Shown one piece after another: positions 56,449 through 64,000 of a stretch of 64,000 nt of DNA. The stretch's first letter is position 1. Each line of letters starts with the position of its first letter. A program made the position numbers and the translations under genes. Source of the DNA: Pseudomonadota bacterium (lineage in GTDB: Bacteria; Pseudomonadota; Gammaproteobacteria; Pseudomonadales; Pseudohongiellaceae); contig JAQCBT010000017.1 of NCBI GenBank assembly GCA_027621405.1, positions 1 through 64,000 on the forward strand, written 5' to 3'. The notes beneath the pieces are model-generated. The model saw only the letters and a list, made by a program, of their open reading frames with translations, did not search any database and was not told where the DNA came from.

Positions 56449-57276
56449 GTGAAAGCGGTAGCACGGGGAATACTTCGCAAGATGGCCAGCAGGCTTGAAC
56501 AACCGGTGAGCTATAGCATGCGAATCGGTGACGAGTCGTTGCCACTGAATTCCCTGCTGGGCAAGGAATTGCGGCTCTCCTACACGGGCGACATCTATTG
56601 TGTGAATTGTGCGCGCAAGACCAGCAAGAGTTTTAACCAGGGATACTGCTATCCCTGTTTTCAGAAGCTCGCCCAGTGCGACTCCTGCATCATTCACCCG
56701 GAGAAGTGTCACTTCGATCAGGGAACCTGTCGCGAACCCGCCTGGGGCGAGAAGTACTGCATGCAGGATCATATCGTCTATCTGGCGAATTCCTCCGGCC
56801 TCAAGGTGGGTATTACCCGGGCCACCCAGGTGCCAACTCGCTGGATAGACCAGGGAGCCACCCAGGCGCTGGCGATAATCCGGGTTCGCAGCCGCTTGCA
56901 ATCCGGCACCCTGGAAGTCATGTTTAAACAGCACGTAACGGACAAAACCAACTGGCGTGACATGTTGAAGGGGGACGCGACGGGCCTGGACATGATGGCG
57001 GAAAAGGACCGCCTGATTAATGAATGCCAGAAGGAAATAGCCGAACTGGAGGATCGATTCGGCTTCTTTGCGATCAGCATCCTCAATGGCATAGAGCCCG
57101 TGTCTATCGAATACCCCGTGCGCAGTTATCCCGAGAAGATCGCCTCCTTCAATTTTGACAAGGAGGCGGTAGTCGAAGGAAGTCTGCAAGGAATAAAGGG
57201 GCAGTACCTTATTTTTGACAGCGGCGTGATCAATCTGCGCCGCTTCGGTGGCTACGAGATTGAGCTCAGCCACTAG
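56449..57276 (+). CDS. DUF2797 domain-containing protein
   Basis: This 275-aa protein belongs to DUF2797. The N-terminal third has a zinc-ribbon-like Cys set (YCVNCARKT, CYPCFQK, CDSCIIHPEKC), followed by a GIY-YIG-like stretch (HIVYLANSSGLKVGITR) near residue 115, then a helical part (MMAEKDRLINECQKEIAELE). The function is unknown; the resemblance to GIY-YIG nucleases does not show activity. The start is GTG 56449. Its stop codon lies within a 34-bp perfect palindrome. Confidence 0.85.
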   Translation: MKAVARGILRKMASRLEQPVSYSMRIGDESLPLNSLLGKELRLSYTGDIYCVNCARKTSKSFNQGYCYPCFQKLAQCDSCIIHPEKCHFDQGTCREPAWGEKYCMQDHIVYLANSSGLKVGITRATQVPTRWIDQGATQALAIIRVRSRLQSGTLEVMFKQHVTDKTNWRDMLKGDATGLDMMAEKDRLINECQKEIAELEDRFGFFAISILNGIEPVSIEYPVRSYPEKIASFNFDKEAVVEGSLQGIKGQYLIFDSGVINLRRFGGYEIELSH

Positions 57277-57308
57277 GGTAGCTCTGAATAATTATTCAGA
57301 GCTACCCT
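57275..57308. repeat. 34-bp perfect palindrome overlapping the DUF2797 stop
   Basis: Two 17-bp arms are exact reverse complements with no spacer: AGGGTAGCTCTGAATAA then its complement. It begins within the TAG of the DUF2797 gene and ends 39 bp before pepN. In RNA it would form a stem of about 15 bp with a four-base loop. No T-tract follows, so it is more like an mRNA-stabilising or protein-binding element than a simple terminator. Confidence 0.9.
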
Positions 57309-57346
57309 GGCCAAATTCCAGATAATCATTTCCAGAGAAGTACCCA

Positions 57347-60049
57347 ATGAAGAACGCCCAGGCCAGAACGACCTACCTGAAAGATTACCAACCCCCGGCT
57401 TTCCTGATCGAGACCACGGATTTGAGCTTCGATCTGCATGAAGATCATGCTCGAGTAGAGTCACGACTACTCCTCCGTCGCAACGACGACGAGAGCGTCA
57501 AGGCGGGCGATAGCCTGGTTCTGCATGGTTGCAATCTGGTGCTGGAGAAGTTGGTTCTCAATGACCGGGTTCTGCAGGAGGCCGACTACGTAATTGAAGA
57601 AGAGATGCTCACTATCCCTGCGCTGAGAGACCTGCTAGGGGGAGAACCGACAGAATTCGTGCTTGCTTGCACCACCCGCCTGGAGCCGCAGAATAACACT
57701 ACCCTGGAAGGCCTGTTCAAATCGCACACTATGTTCTGTACGCAGTGTGAGGCGGAGGGATTCCGGCATATTACCTACTACCTTGACCGACCCGATGTCA
57801 TGTCGCGGTTCACCACGAAGATTAGCGCCGACAAGGAGCGCTATCCAGTCCTGCTCTCCAATGGCAACAGGATCGCCAGTGGTGATGTGGAGGGGGAATC
57901 TTCCCGGCACTGGGTAAGTTGGGAGGACCCGTTCAAGAAGCCCAGTTATCTCTTTGCCCTGGTAGCGGGGGATCTCGAGCACAAGGATGACATATTTACT
58001 ACCTGTAGCGGCCGTGAGATCAAGCTGCAGATATTCGTGGAGCAGAAAGACCTGGACAAGGTTGATTACGCCATGACCTCCCTGAAGAACGCGATGCGTT
58101 GGGATGAGGAAGTATACGGTCGCGAATATGACCTGGATATCTTCATGATCGTTGCGGTGGATGATTTCAATATGGGCGCCATGGAGAACAAGGGGCTCAA
58201 TATTTTTAACACGGCCTGCGTGTTGGCCAATCCGGCCACCACCACAGACTTTTCCTTTCAGCGGGTAGAGGCTGTGGTAGCCCATGAATATTTTCATAAC
58301 TGGTCGGGAAACCGTGTCACCTGTCGCGATTGGTTCCAGTTAAGCCTCAAAGAAGGTTTCACGGTGTTTCGCGACTCTGAATTCTCGGCGGATATGGGGT
58401 CGAGGACTGTCAAACGAGTGGATGAGGTTACCCTGCTAAAGACGGTTCAGTTCGCGGAAGACAGCGGCCCCATGGCGCATTCGGTGCGACCTGACTCCTA
58501 TATGGAGATATCCAACTTCTATACCGTAACCATCTACGAGAAGGGAGCAGAAGTCGTACGTATGATCTCCAATCTGCTGGGGCCGGAAAACTTCCGTAAG
58601 GGCAGTGATCTCTATTTCTCGCGCCACGATGGCCAGGCTGTAACCACGGAAGATTTCGTGAAAGCCATGGAAGATGCCAGCGGCGTGGATCTGGGCCAGT
58701 TCCGACGCTGGTACAGCCAGGCTGGAACGCCGGTGCTGACAGTAAGGGATCATTACGACGCCGATTCCAGGGAATATGAACTCGTGGTTCAGCAGAGTTG
58801 TCCGCCAACGCCGGGGCAGGCCAGGAAAGAACCGCTTCATATTCCGCTACGGCTCGGCCTGCTCAAGGCCGACGGCAGTGAATACCCGCTGCGCCTGCGG
58901 GGCGAATCTTCAGGCGAGTCTGCTACCGACCGGGTATTTAATATTACCGAGGCGGAACAGCGACTCGTCTTCACAGATATCGATGCGCCGCCGGTTCCCT
59001 CACTGCTGCGCAGCTTCAGTGCGCCAGTTCGCCTGCAGTTCAAGTACACAGCCGATCAACTCAATTTCCTGATGGTTAATGACAGCGATGGTTTCAATCG
59101 CTGGCAGGCGGGCCAGGATCTCGCCATCCAGGTCATGGATGAGATGCAGCTGCGCCGGAACCAGGGCGAGGAGCAACAGGTTCCCGGAGTACTGATCCGG
59201 GCCTGCGCCGGAGTGCTCGAGGCTCTGAAGAGAGATCCGCACATGGATCTTGCCATGGTTGCGCACCTGCTAACCTTACCTGCCGAAGGTTTCCTGATCG
59301 AGCGTGCCGGCGTGGCAGACGTCGATGCCATACATGAAGTACGCGACAGTGTCGCCAATACCATCGCTGCGGAACTGCAAGGGGAGTTTGCCCAGTTATA
59401 TGCGAGCCACACGCAACAGGGCGAATTCGCTGTCGATGCCGCGGCCATGGCACAGCGGGCATTGCGCAATTGTGCGCTGGCCTACCTGGTAAGAACAGGG
59501 GCGGACGAGTGGCTGGACAGCTGCCGGCAGCAATTCCAGACCGCCAATAACATGACCGACAAGATGGCAGCCCTGCGCGCGCTGGCCTATAGCAAGTCAG
59601 AGAAAGGGATCGCCTATGCAGAACAGGCTTTGCAGGAATTTTATGAGCAATGGCAGCACGAGGCGCTGGTAGTCGATCAATGGTTCATTACCCAGGCGCT
59701 GCGGCCCCATGCCGATACCCTGAACAGGGTGAAGCAGTTGCTGTCGCACGAGGCATTTTCCCTGCGTAACCCGAACAAGGTGCGCTCCCTGATTGGTGCC
59801 TTCTGTGGCCAGAACCACGTCAATTTCCACAAACTTGACGGCAGTGGATACGAGTTCCTGGCCGACCGGGTAATTGAACTGGATACCCTCAATCCGCAGG
59901 TGGCGGCCCGGCTCTTGACCCCGCTGACCCGCTGGAAGAAATACAGCAGTGAGCGCCAGGCCCTGATGCAGGCCCAGCTGCAACGCATCAAGTCCACCGG
60001 GGACCTGTCCCGGGACGTATTTGAAGTGGTCGAGAAGAGCACAGTATAG
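57347..60049 (+). CDS. pepN: aminopeptidase N
   Basis: This 900-aa M1-family zinc aminopeptidase is the main cytosolic enzyme of general peptide turnover. The substrate-binding GAMEN motif (DDFNMGAMENKGLNIFNT) lies near residue 275, and the zinc site HEYFHNWSGNRVTCRDWFQ with the later LKEGFTVFRD Glu lies near 312-340. The C-terminal half is the helical superhelix of gammaproteobacterial PepN. ATG 57347 has AGAGAAGTA upstream. It follows the palindrome at 57275-57308. Confidence 0.97.
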   Translation: MKNAQARTTYLKDYQPPAFLIETTDLSFDLHEDHARVESRLLLRRNDDESVKAGDSLVLHGCNLVLEKLVLNDRVLQEADYVIEEEMLTIPALRDLLGGEPTEFVLACTTRLEPQNNTTLEGLFKSHTMFCTQCEAEGFRHITYYLDRPDVMSRFTTKISADKERYPVLLSNGNRIASGDVEGESSRHWVSWEDPFKKPSYLFALVAGDLEHKDDIFTTCSGREIKLQIFVEQKDLDKVDYAMTSLKNAMRWDEEVYGREYDLDIFMIVAVDDFNMGAMENKGLNIFNTACVLANPATTTDFSFQRVEAVVAHEYFHNWSGNRVTCRDWFQLSLKEGFTVFRDSEFSADMGSRTVKRVDEVTLLKTVQFAEDSGPMAHSVRPDSYMEISNFYTVTIYEKGAEVVRMISNLLGPENFRKGSDLYFSRHDGQAVTTEDFVKAMEDASGVDLGQFRRWYSQAGTPVLTVRDHYDADSREYELVVQQSCPPTPGQARKEPLHIPLRLGLLKADGSEYPLRLRGESSGESATDRVFNITEAEQRLVFTDIDAPPVPSLLRSFSAPVRLQFKYTADQLNFLMVNDSDGFNRWQAGQDLAIQVMDEMQLRRNQGEEQQVPGVLIRACAGVLEALKRDPHMDLAMVAHLLTLPAEGFLIERAGVADVDAIHEVRDSVANTIAAELQGEFAQLYASHTQQGEFAVDAAAMAQRALRNCALAYLVRTGADEWLDSCRQQFQTANNMTDKMAALRALAYSKSEKGIAYAEQALQEFYEQWQHEALVVDQWFITQALRPHADTLNRVKQLLSHEAFSLRNPNKVRSLIGAFCGQNHVNFHKLDGSGYEFLADRVIELDTLNPQVAARLLTPLTRWKKYSSERQALMQAQLQRIKSTGDLSRDVFEVVEKSTV

Positions 60050-60186
60050 AGAGTCAGTGGTGCATGCCTTGGTTTCTAACAGCCATGGGCTATAGTTAAG
60101 AATAGCTGGTGAGTGGCAGGCTAAATGGCTGCACGCACTTGCAGCAAACTTTTTGACTCCAGCTGGTTTTCCAAAGGAATGGGATT

Positions 60187-60609
60187 ATGGCATACAGTAG
60201 TCAGTCGATTGACGTTGGAAGGGATAGCATGCTGACACCAGTAAAGCGCGCACTATTAGTAGGCGCCGGATGTCTTTCATTAGCTACGGGGGTGGTTGGA
60301 GCGTTCTTGCCTTTGCTGCCAACCGTGCCGCTTGTATTGCTGGCGGGATTCTGCTTTGCCCGTTCTTCAGAGACACTGCACAACTGGTTGCTTGGCCACC
60401 GCTATTTCGGGTCCATCATTGAAAATTTCGAGGCGGGGAAGGGAATACCCCGGCGGGTGAAGGTGCGAGCCATTACAGTGCTATGGCTCAGCATGGGTCT
60501 CTCGAGCTGGATAGTCGGTCGACCCATGTTGATCCTGATGCTTATTGCGATTGGTCTGGCAACCAGCACCTACCTGTGGCGATTGCCAGAGTACCAGACC
60601 ACGACCTGA
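60187..60609 (+). CDS. YbaN-like DUF454 inner-membrane protein
   Basis: This 140-aa membrane protein of the YbaN/DUF454 family has the signature LSLATGVVGAFLPLLPTVPLVLLAGFCFARSSE (about 31-63), followed by LHNWLLGHRYFGSIIENFEAGKGIP and two more hydrophobic helices. The function is unknown. ATG 60187 has AAAGGA upstream; ATG 60230 is a shorter alternative. It stands alone and converges on acnB, 15 bp away. Confidence 0.88.
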   Translation: MAYSSQSIDVGRDSMLTPVKRALLVGAGCLSLATGVVGAFLPLLPTVPLVLLAGFCFARSSETLHNWLLGHRYFGSIIENFEAGKGIPRRVKVRAITVLWLSMGLSSWIVGRPMLILMLIAIGLATSTYLWRLPEYQTTT

Positions 60610-60624
60610 TGGTCAGTTCCCCTG

Positions 60625-63219
60625 TCAGGCCACGTCCTGAATGTTTGTCAGGGGAATATTTTTCGCTCTGTCCGCCGCTTCCTGGAAGCTCTGGATCTCA
60701 TTGAAATTCAGGTAGCGATAGATCTCTCCCTTCATGGTGTCCAGCGACTTCATGTATTCCATGTATTGCTCCATGTTGGGAATCTTGCCCAGGGCAGAAC
60801 TCACTGCCGCCAGTTCAGCCGATGCCAGGAACACATTCGCTCCCTGACCCAGTCGATTGGGGAAGTTGCGAGTGGAGGTTGAGACCACCGTCGAGTTGGG
60901 GGCAACCCGGGCCTGGTTACCCATGCACAATGAGCAGCCCGGCATCTCGGTGCGGGCACCGGCTACACCGAAGATGTTGTAGATGCCTTCTTCCGTCAAT
61001 TGGTGCTCGTCCATCTTGGTGGGCGGTGCAATCCACAGTCGGGTCGGTAGTGGTGGTTCAATCTGCTTCAGTACTTCGGCTGCCGCGCGGAAGTTACCGA
61101 TGTTGAGCATGCAAGAGCCGATGAACACCTCGTCGATGCCGGTGCCGGCAACCTCGGACAGGGGCTTGATGTCGTCGGGGTCGTTAGGGCATGCCAGCAG
61201 AGGTTCGGTGATCTCATTGAGATCAATCTCAAATACCTTGTGGTACTCGGCATCGGCATCGGGTTCCATCAATTCCGGGTTTTCCAGCCACTGTTCCATG
61301 GCCTGGGCGCGTCGCTCCAGGGTGCGGGCGTCCTGGTAACCGTTGTCGATCATCCAGCGCAACAGTGTGATATTGGATTTGAAGTATTCGATGATGGGTT
61401 CCTTGCCAAGGCGGATAGTACAGCCGCCTGCGGAGCGCTCGGCCGAGGCGTCGGACAGCTCGAAGGCCTGTTCTACTTTCAGGTCGGGCAGGCCTTCAAT
61501 CTCCAGGATGCGGCCAGAGAAGATGTTCTTCTTGCCTTTCTTCGCCACCGTCAGGTCGCCGGATTTGATTGCCGCGTAGGGAATCGCGTTCACCAGGTCA
61601 CGCAGGGTGATGCCGGGCTGCAATTCGCCCTTGAAGCGAACCAGCACAGACTCGGGCATATCCAGGGGCATGACACCGGTAGCCGCGGCAAAAGCCACAA
61701 GACCGGAGCCAGCCGGGAAAGAGCAGCCAATCGGGAAACGGGTGTGGGAATCGCCGCCTGTGCCCACGGTGTCAGGCAGCAACATCCGGTTCAACCAGGA
61801 GTGGATGATGCCATCGCCCGGACGCAGTGCGACACCGCCACGGGTATGGATGAAGTCTGGCAGAGTGTGCTGGGTCTCGATATCGACTGGCTTGGGGTAA
61901 GCCGCGGTGTGACAGAAAGACTGCATCACCAGGTCGGCGGAGAATCCGAGACAGGCCAGGTCCTTGAGTTCGTCCCTGGTCATGGGGCCAGTGGTGTCCT
62001 GGCTGCCCACTGTGGTCATGCGGGGTTCACAATAACTGCCGGGTCGAACGCCGGCAACGCCACAGGCCTTGCCGACCATCTTCTGGGCCAGGGTGTAGCC
62101 CTTGCCGGTATCTGCCGCAGTAACCGGGGCCCTGAAAATTGTCGAGGGTTCCAGTCCCAGGCTCTCCCGGGCGCGCTGGGTTAGTCCGCGCCCGATGATC
62201 AGGGGGATACGGCCGCCGGCACGTACTTCATCGAGCAGTACGTCAGTCTTGAGTTCGAACTCGGTGACCAGCTCGCCGCTGTCGTGGCGGGTGATCTTGC
62301 CGTTGTACACATCGATATCCACGATATCGCCAGTATTCAGGCCGTCTACATCGCATTCGAAGGGCAGTGCGCCGGCGTCTTCCATGGTATTGAAGAAGAT
62401 AGGTGCTATCTTGCCACCGATACAGACTCCGCCACCTCGCTTGTTGGGGATGTAGGGGATGTCATCACCGGTGTGCCAGAGCACGGAGTTGGTTGCCGAC
62501 TTGCGGGAGGAGCCGGTTCCCATCACATCGCCAACCAGGGCGACTGGGAAGCCTGCTTTCTTCAGCTCTTCGATCTGCTCACTGGCGTTGCTTACGCCCT
62601 CGCGAGGATTCTTGTACATGGCCTTCGCATGCAGCGGGATGTCCGGGCGCGACCAGGCATCCTGGGCCGGTGACAGGTCGTCGGTATTGGTCTCGCCGGG
62701 TACCTTGAAAATGCTGACGGTGAGCTTCTCCGGAATTGCTGGCTTGCTGGTAAACCATTCGCCTTCTGCCCAGGATTCCATCACCTTCCTGGCGTGGGGA
62801 TTACCCGCTTCCACTTTCTCTGCGACATCGTGGAAGGCATCGAACATGAGCAGGGTATGGCGCAGCTCATTACCGGCGGCTTCCCCCAGTTCTGCATCGT
62901 CGAGCAGGTCCACGAGGGTGGCGATGTTGTAACCGCCCAACATGGTGCCCAGCAGCTTGACTGCCAGCGCCTTGTCGATGAGAAGCGACTCGGCTTCTCC
63001 TTTGGCAATGGCGGACAGGAATCCAGCCTTCACATAGGCGGCTTCATCGACACCGGGTGGAACCCGTGTGGAAATGAGATCAACCAGGAACTCTTCCTCG
63101 CCGGTGGGTGGGTTCTTGAGTAATTCAATGAGTTCGGCAACTTGCTCGGCATTGAGAGGTTTGGGAACGATACCTTCCGCGGCGCGTTCCTCGACATGCT
63201 TTCGATAGGCTTCTAACAC
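60625..63219 (-). CDS. acnB: bifunctional aconitate hydratase B / 2-methylisocitrate dehydratase
   Basis: AcnB isomerises citrate to isocitrate in the TCA cycle and can handle methylisocitrate. The 864-aa protein has the AcnB order: an N-terminal HEAT-like domain ([15 protein letters not shown]), the swivelling domain with [16 protein letters not shown], then the cluster-binding domains with [27 protein letters not shown] and [14 protein letters not shown] (the [4Fe-4S] Cys). The start is GTG 63219, with GAGGAAG about 5 nt upstream and the conserved LE-YRKHV start. A long upstream region precedes it. Confidence 0.97.
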   Translation of the reverse strand: MLEAYRKHVEERAAEGIVPKPLNAEQVAELIELLKNPPTGEEEFLVDLISTRVPPGVDEAAYVKAGFLSAIAKGEAESLLIDKALAVKLLGTMLGGYNIATLVDLLDDAELGEAAGNELRHTLLMFDAFHDVAEKVEAGNPHARKVMESWAEGEWFTSKPAIPEKLTVSIFKVPGETNTDDLSPAQDAWSRPDIPLHAKAMYKNPREGVSNASEQIEELKKAGFPVALVGDVMGTGSSRKSATNSVLWHTGDDIPYIPNKRGGGVCIGGKIAPIFFNTMEDAGALPFECDVDGLNTGDIVDIDVYNGKITRHDSGELVTEFELKTDVLLDEVRAGGRIPLIIGRGLTQRARESLGLEPSTIFRAPVTAADTGKGYTLAQKMVGKACGVAGVRPGSYCEPRMTTVGSQDTTGPMTRDELKDLACLGFSADLVMQSFCHTAAYPKPVDIETQHTLPDFIHTRGGVALRPGDGIIHSWLNRMLLPDTVGTGGDSHTRFPIGCSFPAGSGLVAFAAATGVMPLDMPESVLVRFKGELQPGITLRDLVNAIPYAAIKSGDLTVAKKGKKNIFSGRILEIEGLPDLKVEQAFELSDASAERSAGGCTIRLGKEPIIEYFKSNITLLRWMIDNGYQDARTLERRAQAMEQWLENPELMEPDADAEYHKVFEIDLNEITEPLLACPNDPDDIKPLSEVAGTGIDEVFIGSCMLNIGNFRAAAEVLKQIEPPLPTRLWIAPPTKMDEHQLTEEGIYNIFGVAGARTEMPGCSLCMGNQARVAPNSTVVSTSTRNFPNRLGQGANVFLASAELAAVSSALGKIPNMEQYMEYMKSLDTMKGEIYRYLNFNEIQSFQEAADRAKNIPLTNIQDVA

Positions 63220-63831
63220 TATTACTTCCTCATGATGGGTGCTGTTATGACACGCTCAGGGTAACGAGCAATACGCCGGGGGCGTTCGCTGCCGTGTTCA
63301 CTTACAGGGTGTCTTGCCAGCAGGCTTTCAGCAGTGGCTTATTCACTGCGGCGCTGCCTCGCCTCGATGGCTTGTGAGCCTCGCCGGGTTCCAGTTCGCT
63401 GTCTCGGCTTCGTGCTTTTTCAGAAGCCACGACAGGCACAGTCCCAGACACAGCCAATGCATTTATTACTGGCTCCCACACATTGCATACGACGTCTGGG
63501 TAAGTGTCAGGGTGAACTCTCCTGAACGGGCGTGAGCCATCGACAGAAGGTGCTAAATAACCGCTGGCAGATGCTTAAAACGCGGTCGTATTCTATTGTA
63601 AAACCTGCAAAAAATCCAGTTGAAGCTGGTTCGGTGGCGATTCCGGGGTGGTGGATTCAGGTCGCCGGGGAAGGGATGATTGCAGCGGATCGGCGTGGTT
63701 TTTCCGGCAGTTTACAATTGGATGAATCTTGTTAAAGTCTCTGCCCCCTCACCCGAAAGTATTGTACAAGACTGCGGTCGGATTGGGGGCGATCGAGAAC
63801 GACGCACCAGGACCAGGTATCATTCGCTATC
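63220..63831. other. acnB upstream region (612 bp)
   Basis: No gene is supported between divergent acnB and the DUF1289 gene. Short rightward frames (63314-63535 and 63532-63735) lack coding character. A TTTACA near 63711 and an AAAGT about 17 bp downstream may form a weak promoter for the DUF1289 gene. I see no RNA gene, repeat or terminator. Confidence 0.45.
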
Positions 63832-64000
63832 ATGACTGTTAAATCCAGGACACCCTGCATAGGCATTTGTTCGACAACCTCGCTGGGCGACACCGTGTGT
63901 CGTGGTTGCAAGCGCTATGCCTTTGAGGTCATTCAATGGAACAGCTACGATGATGCAGCAAAGGTGGCGGTTCTGAAGCGTGCCGAAAAGCTCATTGTGC
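63832..64000 (+). CDS. DUF1289 domain-containing protein (partial, cut by window end)
   Basis: The first 56 residues are visible. They start MTVKSRTPCIGICSTTSLGDTVC and continue with CRGCKRYAFEVIQWNSY, giving the DUF1289 pattern of four Cys (C-x3-C, later C-x2-C) followed by E-x2-x-W. The four Cys probably bind a metal. These proteins are small, often under 100 aa, and of unknown function. The gene continues beyond base 64000. Confidence 0.85.
   Translation, partial: MTVKSRTPCIGICSTTSLGDTVCRGCKRYAFEVIQWNSYDDAAKVAVLKRAEKLIV

Noticed and set aside
63314..63735. Short rightward frames upstream of the DUF1289 gene
   Set aside because: They overlap one another and lack ribosome-binding sites and recognisable domains.

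Overview
The window is a stretch of bacterial chromosome of moderate GC content from a gammaproteobacterium. Gene order places it near the Pseudomonadales/Cellvibrionales: purN-purM divergent from DUF2066-hda; fmdB-aspS-yebC-ruvCAB-tolQRAB-pal-cpoB-queE-queC-tRNA-Lys; prfB-lysS; and a FleQ-type regulator of the Pseudomonas kind. Nearly everything is housekeeping DNA on both strands. There is no intact prophage, IS element, transposon or CRISPR array.

Layout. 1-4.6 kb: an unknown small gene, a FemAB/GNAT-like protein, then a receiver-domain protein whose C-terminal half is FliS-like, directly upstream of fleQ; no other flagellar gene is present. 4.6-9.3 kb: DUF3108, purN and purM leftward; DUF2066 and hda rightward. 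9.3-14.7 kb: DUF2069, wrbA, an ArsC-like gene and yihY, then acylphosphatase, proS and an HU-like protein with a Lys/Ala tail. 14.7-15.7 kb: a 0.9-kb gene-free stretch. 15.7-27.6 kb: aspartyl-tRNA synthetase, Holliday-junction processing (ruvCAB), the Tol-Pal envelope system and queuosine precursor genes. 27.6-28.3 kb: tRNA-Lys with partial copies of itself on both sides and a dense cluster of hairpins. 28.3-39.5 kb: nadA, a BepA-like protease, a TusA-like protein, an AI-2E-type permease, dapA, bamC, rmuC, miaE, an LRR lipoprotein, an FKBP isomerase and an M18 aminopeptidase. 39.5-46.6 kb: mnmC, prfB (programmed frameshift), lysS, ung, an FAD reductase and queD. 46.7-49.4 kb: a CHASE2-adenylate cyclase, tRNA-Val and tRNA-Asp. 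49.4-64 kb: a PLP desulfhydrase/deaminase, a secreted zinc metalloprotease, an orphan nucleotide-sugar dehydrogenase, nadK, a rhomboid protease, yeaC, DUF2797, pepN, ybaN, acnB, and a DUF1289 gene cut by the window edge.

Functional themes. Translation and tRNA maturation are strongly represented: aspS, proS, lysS, prfB, three tRNAs, and the modification genes queC, queD, queE, miaE and mnmC. Envelope integrity is covered by Tol-Pal, BamC, the BepA-like protease, FKBP and rhomboid. NAD metabolism is covered by nadA and nadK.

The two places most worth a second look are the REC-FliS chimera beside an orphan fleQ (about 2.15-4.6 kb), which looks like the scar of a reduced flagellar locus, and the tRNA-Lys locus (27.66-28.25 kb), where degenerate tRNA pieces bracket ten consecutive palindromes. 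All calls come from reading the sequence and recalling family features; no database search was run.
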